Source: CAXBCP01 sp963974055
Lineage (GTDB): Bacteria; Pseudomonadota; Alphaproteobacteria; MPNO01; UBA830
Assembly (NCBI GenBank): GCA_963974055.1
Contig: CAXBCP010000026.1
Location: 1-61,253, forward strand
DNA: 61,253 nucleotides
Reading direction: 5' to 3'
Positions within the stretch are counted from its first letter, which is position 1; each line of letters opens with the position of its first letter. This document shows positions 44,279-52,913 of this stretch, one piece after another. The notes below the pieces were generated by a model, which worked only from the letters and a program-made list of their open reading frames with translations, was not told where the DNA came from and ran no database searches. The position numbers were made by a program, and so were the translations under genes.

Positions 44279-44923
44279 ATGAGAGTGATTTTACTGGCCT
44301 TTGGCCTTCTTATGTTGAGCGCCTGCGCAACAACGAAAAAGTACGAAGCGCTGCTGAACACCTGGGCAGGGAAATCGGAAAACGCTCTGCTGCAATCGTG
44401 GGGACCGCCCGACAGTTTCTATGAAAACGACGGTGTGAAATACCTCACCTTCAATAATTCGAGGTCCGGTTACGTTCCCGGTGTCGCCCCGAACTATCAA
44501 ACAACGTTTGTTGGCAATACGGCGTATACGCAGGCTGTCGGCGGTTCTCCGGGTTTTGTTTACACGAAAAGGTGCAAGACAACGTTCGCAATATCGGGGG
44601 GGATTATTCGAGGCTGGAGGTATCAGGGCAACGCGTGCCGCTCAAATTACAGGGGGCCTAAAGATGCAGTGCCCCGGGTGGAAACGGCTTCCATTGAAGC
44701 TACTTCCGTTGATTTGTCGACGTTTCGGAATATCACTCCCTACAGTGTGACAACGCGCTTTCAGTGTAATTTGCTGAATGAGCCGGGGTTCAAAGGCGCA
44801 GTTGTCGCTGAACTTTCGTCGGGCCTGAAAATTGAAATCCAACGCGAGTCAGAACATTGGCTTTTTGGCAGGCTGGAGGACGGACGAACAGGATATGTGG
44901 CGCGACGTTGGGTTGCCCGGTAG
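44279..44923 (+). CDS. Lipoprotein with C-terminal bacterial SH3-like domain
   Basis: 214 aa from MRVILLAFGLLMLSAC at 44279, with AGGAG 9 nt upstream. The lipobox LSAC places the lipid-modified Cys at residue 16. Residues 17-60 resemble the KYEALLNTWAGKSENALLQSWGPPDS segment of small outer-membrane proteins. The C-terminal 65 residues have an SH3-like pattern (FKGAVVAELSSGLKIEI, WLFGRLEDGRTGYVARRW). Codon use is noticeably less GC-biased than in the neighbours. Likely outer-membrane anchored and able to bind peptidoglycan or another surface partner. Confidence 0.82.
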   Translation: MRVILLAFGLLMLSACATTKKYEALLNTWAGKSENALLQSWGPPDSFYENDGVKYLTFNNSRSGYVPGVAPNYQTTFVGNTAYTQAVGGSPGFVYTKRCKTTFAISGGIIRGWRYQGNACRSNYRGPKDAVPRVETASIEATSVDLSTFRNITPYSVTTRFQCNLLNEPGFKGAVVAELSSGLKIEIQRESEHWLFGRLEDGRTGYVARRWVAR

Positions 44924-45116
44924 CGCGCAGTCTTTTGGCGTATGCTGGAATTTGACTGCTCTTGAATCGCAAGTGGATAACGCCGCGACGATGCCGTACT
45001 TGTGCGGAAGCGGTGTGAGAGGCGGGTATCCCGAGTCCTGCCTGGCCATCGCGGATAATGCATGTACGTCGGGAACATACCGGATGCACCTGCTGGAATA
45101 ACAGGGTGCGCACAGC

Positions 45117-45144
45117 AAAACGGCGGCTCAGGAGCCGCCGTTTC
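45117..45144. terminator. Bidirectional terminator
   Basis: AAAACGGCGGCTC-ag-GAGCCGCCGTTT. A-run on the left and T-run on the right let it serve the rightward lipoprotein gene and the leftward PEP-CTERM gene. Confidence 0.8.
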
Positions 45145-45170
45145 GAATTCTGCCGATCGGGGGCCGTCCG

Positions 45171-45992
45171 TTAGACGGTCTTCCTGCGCCGGCGCATGAG
45201 GTGGATCCCTGCCAGGCCGAACACGATTACAGCCAGCGAGGAAGGCTCAGGCACCTCGGTGCTGGGAGGAGGGGTCGTTTCATCATATCCGCCGGCCAGC
45301 TGCTTGAGCTTGAAGTAATCTTTTTTGCCGTTATAGGTCGGCAAAATGCTGGCGGCGACGATAATGACGTTGCCCATGAGATTTCCATCCTGGGGAAACG
45401 TTGCCGTCCGGGTGCTGCCGCCGCTCTCGTAATTTTCATCGCGGGCGAACATGTTATCGAGATCGGTGAAATCCATACCCGTGAGGTCGAGCTGGGTGGA
45501 GAAATCGCTGTCCGTATTGCCGACCCATACGGTGATGTCGCTATCGCCGGTGCCATATGCGTTCATCGTTACCGAACTCAGATTAACGGCCCGATCCAGT
45601 TCGAAGACGACAAAATCGTAATTGTTATTATTGTCGACAGCGTGTTCCGGGTTGTTGGAATCGTTGTAGTACTTGTTCTCAACGGCCAGCCCGGTGCTCC
45701 AGCGTCTGAGCGACGCCGCCTCGAAAGTGTTTCCGATGGCCGGGGTATACCCACCTGTGTCGGACCAGCCAGTGGCCCTCAGGGTAACGCTGTCCGACCC
45801 GCCGCTCTGATAGGTCCGGCTGTTGCCAAGACTAGAATCTCCACCGACCAGAACTTCGCCGTACCCGTTAAAGGTCCAGTCGACATCGAAGTCGAATGCC
45901 TGTGCCGGGGCCGCGGTCAAAAGCGCAACGCAAGCCGCGCCGATCGCCAGGCCACTCGTCAGTCTGTGATGTGCTGTATCCCAGGGCTTCAT
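45171..45992 (-). CDS. PEP-CTERM sorting-domain surface protein
   Basis: 273 aa from the ATG at 45992, with GGAGAAA 9 nt upstream (an earlier TTG is less likely). Signal peptide MKPWDTAHHRLTSGLAIGAA to APAQA. The mature domain has an XDP1-like composition: SLRRWSTGLAVENKYY, HAVDNNNNYDFVVFELD, VTMNAYGTGDSDITVWVGN. The C-terminus is a full sorting signal: VPEPSSLAVIVFGLAG, helix, then RRRRK. It should be processed by an exosortase and anchored to or released at the outer surface. A sigma-54 promoter lies upstream. Confidence 0.93.
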   Translation of the reverse strand: MKPWDTAHHRLTSGLAIGAACVALLTAAPAQAFDFDVDWTFNGYGEVLVGGDSSLGNSRTYQSGGSDSVTLRATGWSDTGGYTPAIGNTFEAASLRRWSTGLAVENKYYNDSNNPEHAVDNNNNYDFVVFELDRAVNLSSVTMNAYGTGDSDITVWVGNTDSDFSTQLDLTGMDFTDLDNMFARDENYESGGSTRTATFPQDGNLMGNVIIVAASILPTYNGKKDYFKLKQLAGGYDETTPPPSTEVPEPSSLAVIVFGLAGIHLMRRRRKTV

Positions 45993-46600
45993 TTTAAACA
46001 GTTTCTCCAACGCGTCGTTCCTAAACTAGGGCCGCCTACTCAACGTGATAGGCATCTTACATGACATTAAATAGTGCCGCTTATATTATTTTTAGATGCA
46101 ATTCCTGTGCCAAAAAAATTAATTGTGGTATTTCAATGGTTTGGCGCTTGGCTGCGATCAACTGTCCCTCAAGTTGTAAAATATTCCGACAGATTTGTGT
46201 CGTCGTGTATCAAAACGATAAACGCGTTCAGGTCCGTCGACCCGGCCTGTCCCGTATCGGACAATGCCCTCATCCTTCCGATTCAACCGGAGCTATATCA
46301 TACAAGAACAAATAATTCAGCCTCTTAATCGGTCTTTATCTGTGCAGGGATTTCCCTGTGTCCGGGGTGTAGGTCTCTCGTCGCCGGCGTCCGGACGACG
46401 GTAGGGGGGCGCCTTAATAAGTTGAAAACGCTCGGTTAACAATTTATGGGTTAATGATTCGAGGTGGATATGACTGCTGGCACGGGTATTTTCAGCGTTA
46501 CCGTCGGAACCTTGATCCGCGCGTTCAATTTTCGTTCCGACCTGCCGGTATTCCTCCTATATAGGAAGTGAATGACCGTGATGATTACTGGAACCTTTAT
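45993..46600 (+). other. Intergenic region between PEP-CTERM gene and prsT
   Basis: 608 bp, markedly A+T-rich. It holds the leftward sigma-54 promoter (46097-46112) near one end. On the prsT side TGGCACG occurs at 46478, the sequence of a -24 element, but the matching -12 element is TTTTC, so a promoter is not claimed. Short open frames in the A+T-rich part lack ribosome sites and coding character. Confidence 0.55.
46097..46112 (-). promoter_or_regulatory. Sigma-54 (-24/-12) promoter of the PEP-CTERM gene
   Basis: On the minus strand it reads TGGCACA-GGAA-TTGCA, matching the consensus TGGCAYR-N4-TTGCW at every defined position. Start predicted about 12 nt downstream of the GC, near 46086, giving a leader of about 94 nt to the ATG at 45992. 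An enhancer-binding protein site would lie further upstream, to the right. Confidence 0.8.
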
Positions 46601-49447
46601 ATGAGTAACAAAGCGGGTCCGTCCCTGACGGCAAAGTCTTTTTTTGTGGCCCTGGTTGTCATCGCCTCGTCGTGTAACGCGTCTTTTGCGGCCACGACGG
46701 GCGGCTCCGGCGACGCGCCCGGGGCATCCAACTTTTACGAAGACGCGCTGAAGTGGTTTCACGCCGGCGACTACAACGCTGCGGTCATTCAGCTGAAAAA
46801 TGCACTGCAACGCAATCCGCGCGATCTGCCGGCCCGGATTTTGTTGGGCCGGACCCTGAACAAGCTGGGGCAGGGTGGCGAGGCCGAACATCAGCTTAAA
46901 CTCGCCCGTGGCGCCGGCGCCAACGATTCCCAGATATTGGCGCCCCTGGGCGAGGCCTATCTGGCGCAGGGCAAATCCGAGACGTTGTTGCGCGATTTTC
47001 CGGCGGGCAATCGTTTGCCGTCCGTCGAGGCCGAGGTCCGCGTCCTGCGCGGACGGGCGTTGCTTGGTCTCAATCAAACCCAGAATTCCGAGGAAGAATT
47101 CCTCAGCGCGCTTTCGATCAAGCCCGATTTCGTAAAAGGGCTTGTCGGTCTTGCCTCGCTCCGGATGGCGGTCGGCAGGGTGGACGACGCCAATGAGCTG
47201 CTTGATCGTGCGATGGCCCAGGAGCCGGACAACGAATCCGTATGGCATATGAAAGGCAAAATCAGGCTGTCGCTGAACGACTGGCGGGGGGCCCTGGATG
47301 CCTTCGAAAAGACGCTGTCTATTGCGCCGGATAATCTGGCGGCGCGCGTCGACCGCGCGTCGGTCTTTCTGATTATCGGCCGCCGCGACGATGCTTTAAA
47401 GGATCTCGAAATCGTCCGCAAAGACGCGCCCAAACACCCGCGGGCAGGCCTTCTCCGCGCGCTTGCGTATGTGCAGACGGGCGAACGCCGCAAAGCGCTG
47501 GCAATGCTGGACGACGTGACGTTGTGGATCGGCGTGCTTACCACGGAAACCTTTAACAACGACCCGCAATCGCTGTTGCTGATGGGCTCGATCCATTATT
47601 CGCTGAAACGGTATGAAGACGCTATTCCCTACCTTCTGCGCTACAACGAACTGGCGCCGCATACGCTCATCACCCGCAAAATGCTGGGCATGATTTATAT
47701 GACGCGCGGCGATCACCGTTCCGCCCGGGAATTGCTGGAACCGCTCCTGGTTCGCGCGCCGAACGACCTTCAATTGCTCACCGCGCTGGGCAAGATTTAC
47801 ACAAAAGCCAAAGAATACGCCAAAGCGGCGGAATTGTTCGAAAAAGCGGCGGCAATCGCGCCGGAAAACACCGCGACGCGCACGGAACTTGGCCTGAATC
47901 GTTTGGCGACCGGCCAGCTGGAAGAAGCGCGCGAGGAACTGGAGGAAGCGGTTCGGCTCGGTAAGGGGCGGGGGCGCGCCGGTGCGTTTCTGGGGCTCCT
48001 TCATCTCCGCCGCGGGGATACGGAATCCGCGCTGAAAATCGCGGACCAGCTGAGCAAGGCGGAACCGAAGAACCCGTTCCCCCATAACCTGGCGGGGTCC
48101 GCTCATATCCAGGACAAGGCCTATGGGAAGGCGCGCGAAAGTTTTCGCGCCGCGCTCGCCGTCGCGCCCGATTACCAGCCCGCTGTTTATAACCTTGCAT
48201 TGGTGACGGGGCTTCTGGAAGGCCCGGCGGCGGCAAAACAGGCCTATCTTGCCATTCTCGAGAAAGACAAGACCCAGTCCAAGGCGATGTCGGAGCTTGC
48301 GACCCTCGCGTTGAAGGCCGGCAACAGTCGCGAGGCGATTTCGTGGCTCGACCGGGCCAGCAAGTTGAACCCGACAGCAATAAGGCCCCAGTTGCGGCTG
48401 GTGAATTTGCTGATCGAAAGACGCCAGATCGCCGAAGCGCGCCAGATAATGGAAAGCCTGGAAAACCGGGCGCCGCGCAATTTGGCGGTGCTCGATGCCA
48501 AGGCGCGAATACAGCTCGCGGGCGGAAACCAAGCCGGTGCGATCCAGACGTATCGCAACGCGGCCAATGTTGTCGCCGGTAACGCGGCGCAACTGTTTCG
48601 TATCGCAAAGGTTCAGATGTCGCTGCAGGACGTGCAGGGCGCAGCGTCTTCGCTCAAATACGCGGTAAATCTCGATCCGAAAATATTGCCCGCCCAGGTC
48701 GCCCTGGCACGGCTGACCTACGATCTGGACGGCTTCGATGCGGCGATGAAGATGGTGGAGGAGTTGCAGACCAAATTCCCGGGATCTCCCGCTGCCGATA
48801 CGGTGCGGGGCGATGTTCTCATGCGCAGCAAACGTTACGGCGAGGCGATCGCGGCGTACGAGGCCGCGTTCGGCAAATCCGGCACCAGCGATCAGGCCCA
48901 GCGCCTCTTCCAGGCGCGCTGGGCGTCTGCGGACAGGACAGCCGCCGTCGAGGGGCTGGACGAATGGATAAAATCCAATCCCAGGGACCTTCGGACCCGT
49001 CGGGTTCTTGCCCTGGCCTATCTTAAAGTCGGCAATATCGATCTGGCGATCAGCCACCACGAGGCCCTGGCGGAGATGTCGCCCCGGGATGTGGTCATTC
49101 TCAATAATCTGGCCGGTTTATATGACCGGCGCGGCGACAAGCGCGCGTTCGAGTTCGCCAAACGGGCATATGAACTGGCCCCGGAACAGGCGCAGACCAT
49201 CGACACATATGGCTGGATGCTGGTCCGGAACGGGGACGTGCAACAGGGGCTCAGACTGCTGCGTAACGCGCAGGCGCGATCGAACAATCAGCCCGCCGTC
49301 GGATATCATATCGCGGTCGCCCTCGATGCCCTGGGGCGCCACAAGGAAGCATTGCGCGAAATCGAGGGGGTGTTCGACCTCGGCAAAAAATTCGAAGACG
49401 AAGACGCCGCCCGCAAGCTGCTGGAACGGCTGAAACAGAAAAACTGA
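46601..49447 (+). CDS. prsT: PEP-CTERM system TPR-repeat protein
   Basis: 948 aa from MSNKAGPSLTAKSFFVAL, GGAA 9 nt upstream. Signal region with cleavage near CNASFA; a Cys lies in SSC, but the lipobox is not canonical. The rest is about twenty TPR units, with AGDYNAAVIQLKNALQRNP near residue 48 as the first and many repeats of the A-x2-(Y/F)-x-(K/R)-A-x2-pattern to the end. Length and repeat layout match PrsT, which is usually encoded with the XrtA/EpsH exosortase and exopolysaccharide genes. Here it lies next to PEP-CTERM cargo without an exosortase in view. Likely periplasmic and required for surface display or polymer export. Confidence 0.88.
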   Translation: MSNKAGPSLTAKSFFVALVVIASSCNASFAATTGGSGDAPGASNFYEDALKWFHAGDYNAAVIQLKNALQRNPRDLPARILLGRTLNKLGQGGEAEHQLKLARGAGANDSQILAPLGEAYLAQGKSETLLRDFPAGNRLPSVEAEVRVLRGRALLGLNQTQNSEEEFLSALSIKPDFVKGLVGLASLRMAVGRVDDANELLDRAMAQEPDNESVWHMKGKIRLSLNDWRGALDAFEKTLSIAPDNLAARVDRASVFLIIGRRDDALKDLEIVRKDAPKHPRAGLLRALAYVQTGERRKALAMLDDVTLWIGVLTTETFNNDPQSLLLMGSIHYSLKRYEDAIPYLLRYNELAPHTLITRKMLGMIYMTRGDHRSARELLEPLLVRAPNDLQLLTALGKIYTKAKEYAKAAELFEKAAAIAPENTATRTELGLNRLATGQLEEAREELEEAVRLGKGRGRAGAFLGLLHLRRGDTESALKIADQLSKAEPKNPFPHNLAGSAHIQDKAYGKARESFRAALAVAPDYQPAVYNLALVTGLLEGPAAAKQAYLAILEKDKTQSKAMSELATLALKAGNSREAISWLDRASKLNPTAIRPQLRLVNLLIERRQIAEARQIMESLENRAPRNLAVLDAKARIQLAGGNQAGAIQTYRNAANVVAGNAAQLFRIAKVQMSLQDVQGAASSLKYAVNLDPKILPAQVALARLTYDLDGFDAAMKMVEELQTKFPGSPAADTVRGDVLMRSKRYGEAIAAYEAAFGKSGTSDQAQRLFQARWASADRTAAVEGLDEWIKSNPRDLRTRRVLALAYLKVGNIDLAISHHEALAEMSPRDVVILNNLAGLYDRRGDKRAFEFAKRAYELAPEQAQTIDTYGWMLVRNGDVQQGLRLLRNAQARSNNQPAVGYHIAVALDALGRHKEALREIEGVFDLGKKFEDEDAARKLLERLKQKN

Positions 49448-49505
49448 CTTTTCGCGCCCCGAAACCGGGCTGATGCAATTGCCCGGCTTTCAACCATAGA
49501 GACCG

Positions 49506-50114
49506 CTAGCCGATCACCCCCGCATACCGGTCCGAATGATCCCCGTCGTGGTTCGTCATCCCGGGTTTCGTCAGGCAGCCGCGCGGCGCGATGAAGCTGT
49601 CGATGCGCCTGCGCGGGCGTTCGTGCCACTGGATATTGAACGCGCACAGCTTCGGGAAGAATTGCAGGTGGGAATAGGGCAGGCGGTCGTGGATCCACCA
49701 GGCCAGCGCCCGCCAGTCGGCGCCGTCGGCATATTTGTCCGCGAATTGCGGGACGACGATACAGGCGGTCGCGCCCATGTATCCGTCGGCGTCGCGCCGG
49801 TCCCAGATATGCCCGGCGAAATCCTTTTCGTTGGACGCGCAGTTCAGCCGGTTGAGATTGCCGAACGCGTTGAGCGCCGCCGAGCGGTAGCCGCTGCGGA
49901 TAGTGATGCCGCCGAAGGCGTCGTTGAGCGGCTCCAGCAGGTCGGCGCACAGACGCCTGCCGGCGGCGACGGCGAGGTCGGGATCGTCCGGGATATTGGG
50001 GATGCCGTGGATCGCGGCGATCTCGCTGTACAGGAAATCGCGCAGGAAAAACGATTTCGACAGGCGTGTGCGGCCGAGCTCTTCGAGCCCTTTGACCGAG
50101 CCCGGTTTCTTCAC
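49506..50114 (-). CDS. M15-like peptidase/endolysin-fold protein
   Basis: 202 aa, GTG start at 50114, overlapping the modC stop by GTGA. FFLRDFLYSEIAAIHGIPNIPD and GGITIRSGYRSAALNAFGN match the start of Peptidase M15-type domains. The metal motif SxHxxGxAxD is altered: GHIWDRRDADGY keeps a His and Asp, and HLQFF / WHERPRRRID may hold the remaining ligands. It could cleave peptidoglycan D-amino acid bonds, but with altered ligands this is uncertain. Translation is tied to modC, and its start lies right after a 27-bp triplication. Confidence 0.65.
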   Translation of the reverse strand: MKKPGSVKGLEELGRTRLSKSFFLRDFLYSEIAAIHGIPNIPDDPDLAVAAGRRLCADLLEPLNDAFGGITIRSGYRSAALNAFGNLNRLNCASNEKDFAGHIWDRRDADGYMGATACIVVPQFADKYADGADWRALAWWIHDRLPYSHLQFFPKLCAFNIQWHERPRRRIDSFIAPRGCLTKPGMTNHDGDHSDRYAGVIG

Positions 50115-51256
50115 GGCCCGACTGCCGGTCGGTCGTTTTGCGGACCGACTGCCGGTCGGTCGTTTTGCGGCCCGACTGCCGGTCGGTCGATGGCGACCGC
50201 CTTGACCATGGCGAAGACCTTCGATCCCGCGGACAGCCCCAGCTCGTCCAGCGACTTGCGGGTGATCTGCGACCAGATAACGGCGCCGCCGACTTTGACG
50301 GAAATATCGACCTGCGGCTGGCCGCCGTCGGATACGGTTCCGACGATGCCGTCGAAGATATTGAGCACGCTGACGTCGCGGGGCCGGCTGGTCGCGAGGC
50401 TGACATCGCGGGCGCGGACCCGGATGCGCAGGCGGTCGCCGGATTTCAGGCCGGGGGCGGCGACCTGGAATTCGCCGCCGTCGAAGGACAGCGCGGCAAT
50501 GCCGTAAGCGTCGTCGAACCGTTCGACGCGGACCGGGATCACGCTGCCGGCATTGCCGTCGCCCGCCGCGCGGACAAGGTCCGGCCGGTTCATGATGTCG
50601 TCGACCGGGCCCGCCGCCGCGACGCCGCCATCGACGATCACCACCATCGTATCGGCGATCTGGAGAATTTCGTCGACCGCATGGCTGACATAGACGATCG
50701 GGGTGCGGAACTCGCGGCGGATGCGGTCGATAAAGGGAATGATCTCCCACTTGCGGTCGGCGTCGAGCGCGGCCAGCGGCTCGTCCATCAGCAGCAGGCG
50801 CGGCGCCGACAGCAGCGCCCGGCCGATGGCGACGCGCTGGCGTTCGCCGCCGGACAGTCGGTGCGGCTGGCGGGCCAGCAAATCGCCGATATCGAGAACG
50901 TCGACGACATCCGCGAAGGACGGGTTGCCGGTCGCCGTAGGACGGTTCCGGCGGCTACCGTATTCCAGGTTGCGGCGGACGTTCATGTGGGGAAACAGGC
51001 GGGCGTCCTGGAAAACATAGCCGATGCGCCGGTCCTCCGGCGGCACGTCGATACCGCCGGCGCTGTCGTACAGGGTTTCGCCGTCGATCTCGATCCGCCC
51101 GCTATCCGGGGTCAGCAGCCCGGCGAGGGCCTGGACGATGCTGGTCTTGCCGGCGCCCGATTTGCCGAACAGGGCCGTCACCCCGTCGGGGCTGCCGAAC
51201 CGCACGTCGATCACGAACGGGCTCAGTGTCTTGCGGATGTCGACGAGAAGCGTCAT
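50111..51256 (-). CDS. modC: Molybdate ABC transporter ATP-binding protein
   Basis: 381 aa. Walker A GKSGAGKTS at 31-39, ABC signature LSGGERQR at 134-141, Walker B LLLMDEP at 154-160, and the C-terminal mop-like domain (SLDELGLSAGSKVFAMVKAVAID). It drives uptake through ModB. The last 25 residues are three DRPAVGPQN repeats produced by a 27-bp DNA triplication, absent from ordinary ModC proteins. The start overlaps the modB stop by ATGA. Confidence 0.95.
   Translation of the reverse strand: MTLLVDIRKTLSPFVIDVRFGSPDGVTALFGKSGAGKTSIVQALAGLLTPDSGRIEIDGETLYDSAGGIDVPPEDRRIGYVFQDARLFPHMNVRRNLEYGSRRNRPTATGNPSFADVVDVLDIGDLLARQPHRLSGGERQRVAIGRALLSAPRLLLMDEPLAALDADRKWEIIPFIDRIRREFRTPIVYVSHAVDEILQIADTMVVIVDGGVAAAGPVDDIMNRPDLVRAAGDGNAGSVIPVRVERFDDAYGIAALSFDGGEFQVAAPGLKSGDRLRIRVRARDVSLATSRPRDVSVLNIFDGIVGTVSDGGQPQVDISVKVGGAVIWSQITRKSLDELGLSAGSKVFAMVKAVAIDRPAVGPQNDRPAVGPQNDRPAVGP
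50118..50190. repeat. 27-bp tandem repeat in the 3' end of modC
   Basis: Units at 50118-50144, 50145-50171 and a partial at 50172-50190, each with CCGACTGCCGGTCGGTCG. The period is nine codons, so all frames stay open. It adds DRPAVGPQN repeats to ModC and ends 4 nt before the start codon of the next gene. Confidence 0.9.
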
Positions 51257-51948
51257 GCGCCGGCAATCCGGCGGCGGACGCGGCGCGCGACGATTTCGGA
51301 CAGGAACATGGCCGCGAAGGCGATGACCACCGACAGGACCACCAGCCGGATCGCGCTGCCCTCCTGTCCCGGCACCTGGGCGAGACCGTATAGCGCAATG
51401 GGCAGGGTGGTGGTTTCGCCGGGAATGGCGGACACGAAGGTGATCGTCGCGCCGAATTCGCCGAGGGCGCGGGCGAAGGCGAGGATCACGCCGACGACGA
51501 TACCGCTGCCGGTCAGCGGCAGGGTGACGGAGAAAAAGACATCCAGCGGCCCCGCGCCGAGGGTGCGGGCGGCCTGTTCGAGCCGGGTGTCGATGGCCTC
51601 GATGGACAGGCGGATGGCGCGCACCATCAGCGGGAAGGCCATGACCGCGGCGGCGACGGCCGCGCCCTGCCAGGAAAACGCGACCGTGATCCCGAACGTG
51701 TCGTACAGCCAGCCGCCCACCGGTCCCCGGCGGCCGAGCGCGAGCAGCAGCAGGTAGCCGATCACCACGGGCGGCAGGACCAGCGGCAGGTGGATCAGCG
51801 CATCGAGGATCGTTTTGCCGGGAAAGTCGCGGCGCGCCAGCAGCCACGCGACCGCAATGCCGAGGGGCAGGCTGACGCCCACGGCCCAGAGCGAGACCTT
51901 CAGGCTCAGTCGAACGGCTTCGATTTCGAGGGGGGACAGGGACAGCAT
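51253..51948 (-). CDS. modB: Molybdate ABC transporter permease
   Basis: 231 aa. Five membrane helices and the BPD permease EAA-type loop: EAARTLGAG (here EQAARTLGAGPLDVFF) then LPLTGSGIVVGVILAFARALGEFGAT, characteristic of ModB. It starts 8 nt after the modA stop and overlaps modC by 4 nt, so modA-modB-modC is one operon. It forms the channel for molybdate and, more weakly, tungstate. Confidence 0.95.
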   Translation of the reverse strand: MLSLSPLEIEAVRLSLKVSLWAVGVSLPLGIAVAWLLARRDFPGKTILDALIHLPLVLPPVVIGYLLLLALGRRGPVGGWLYDTFGITVAFSWQGAAVAAAVMAFPLMVRAIRLSIEAIDTRLEQAARTLGAGPLDVFFSVTLPLTGSGIVVGVILAFARALGEFGATITFVSAIPGETTTLPIALYGLAQVPGQEGSAIRLVVLSVVIAFAAMFLSEIVARRVRRRIAGA

Positions 51949-51955
51949 GGCCGGT

Positions 51956-52723
51956 TCAGCGCGGCAGGAAGCCGTATTTGCGGTAGATTTCGACCGCCTC
52001 TTCGGAATCCAGATAGGCCAGCAGCCGCGCCGCCGCCGGGCTTTCGGCGCCGCCGCCGGACCCGACGGCGACGGCTTCGTAGCGGATCGGGTCGTGCAGC
52101 GCGCCGTCGAAGGTCGACAGGATCCGCACCTGCCCGGTCCGGACGGCATCGGTGTAATAGACGATGCCGAGCGCCGCTTCGCCGCGCTGGACCAGCGCGA
52201 GGGCGAGCCGGACATTCTGGGTGCGGACGGCGCGGTGCGTTATCTGCGCCCACAATCCGAGGGCGGAAAGCGCCTGGCGGGCGTATATCCCGGCGGGAAC
52301 ATGCTGCGGGTCGCCGATGGCGAGGCGTCCGTCCGCGCCCAGCATCCGGACGATATCCGTCGCCGGATCGAAGGCCGGTGGCGCGGCATCGCCGGCAGGT
52401 GCGACGACGACGATCCGGTTGCGAAACAGGACCTGCCGCGTTTCGGGCCGGGTTCGTTTCCGGGCGGTCAGGTAATCGACCCACTTGCTGTTGGCGGAAA
52501 AGAACACGTCGGCGGGCGCACCGGCGTCTATCTGGCGGGCGAGGGCGCCGCTGGAGCCATAGACGATGCGCAGCTGCGTTTTATTTTCCGGATCCCAGTG
52601 GTCGCGGATCTCATCGAGGACCTGAACGGTGCTGGCGGCGGCAAAAACGGTGAGGTTTCCGGCATAAGCGGGCGCCGTCAGAAGCGCCGTGACGCACAGG
52701 AGAGATGTTAGAAGACCGCGCAT
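51956..52723 (-). CDS. modA: Molybdate-binding periplasmic protein
   Basis: 255 aa. Signal peptide MRGLLTSLLCVTALLTAPAYA. The mature N-terminus NLTVFAAASTVQVLDEI and GSSGALARQIDAGAPADVFFSA, with the Ser/Ala anion-contact residues, is diagnostic of ModA, as is the late VYYTDAVR-type loop. It binds molybdate in the periplasm. A ModE operator covers the region just upstream of the start codon. Confidence 0.95.
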   Translation of the reverse strand: MRGLLTSLLCVTALLTAPAYAGNLTVFAAASTVQVLDEIRDHWDPENKTQLRIVYGSSGALARQIDAGAPADVFFSANSKWVDYLTARKRTRPETRQVLFRNRIVVVAPAGDAAPPAFDPATDIVRMLGADGRLAIGDPQHVPAGIYARQALSALGLWAQITHRAVRTQNVRLALALVQRGEAALGIVYYTDAVRTGQVRILSTFDGALHDPIRYEAVAVGSGGGAESPAAARLLAYLDSEEAVEIYRKYGFLPR

Positions 52724-52726
52724 AAG

Positions 52727-52750
52727 CGTTATATACCATTGTATATAACG
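52727..52750 (-). promoter_or_regulatory. ModE-type operator (molybdate repressor site)
   Basis: Perfect inverted repeat CGTTATATA-N6-TATATAACG, the ModE box, starting 4 bp from the modA start codon. In enterobacteria molybdate-bound ModE represses modABC from this kind of site. A further TATATCG half lies to its right. No ModE gene is in the window. Confidence 0.88.
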
Positions 52751-52855
52751 GCTGTATATCGCGTGAGTACCTGTCGCTTGTGCCGCCTTAAAGTGGGTGC
52801 ACAAAAACCCCGTCAGAATGTCTGCTGCTGACCCGTTGCGGACATACACCAAATG

Positions 52856-52885
52856 AAAACGACGGCTCCGAAGAACCGCCGTTTC
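52856..52885 (-). terminator. Terminator downstream of the second PEP-CTERM gene
   Basis: AAACGGCGGTTC-ttcg-GAGCCGTCGTTTT on the minus strand, 13-bp stem with two mismatches and a T-run. It lies 30 nt past the stop at 52914. Confidence 0.75.
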
Positions 52886-52913
52886 AGCATTCGATGCAAC
52901 AGTCGGGTTGCTA

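Noticed and set aside
44832..45101. Rightward open frame overlapping the end of the lipoprotein gene
   Set aside because: It overlaps the lipoprotein by 92 nt in another frame, has no ribosome site and no recognisable features.
46130..46160. Possible sigma-54 promoter TTGGCGCTTGGCTGCG before prsT
   Set aside because: GG and GC are one base too close for a -24/-12 pair.
46061..46328. Small rightward open frames in the A+T-rich region upstream of prsT
   Set aside because: No ribosome site, overlapping alternatives, and they cover the leftward sigma-54 promoter.
50118..50190. CRISPR array
   Set aside because: The repeats are directly adjacent with no spacers, lie inside modC and keep its frame; no cas genes are present.
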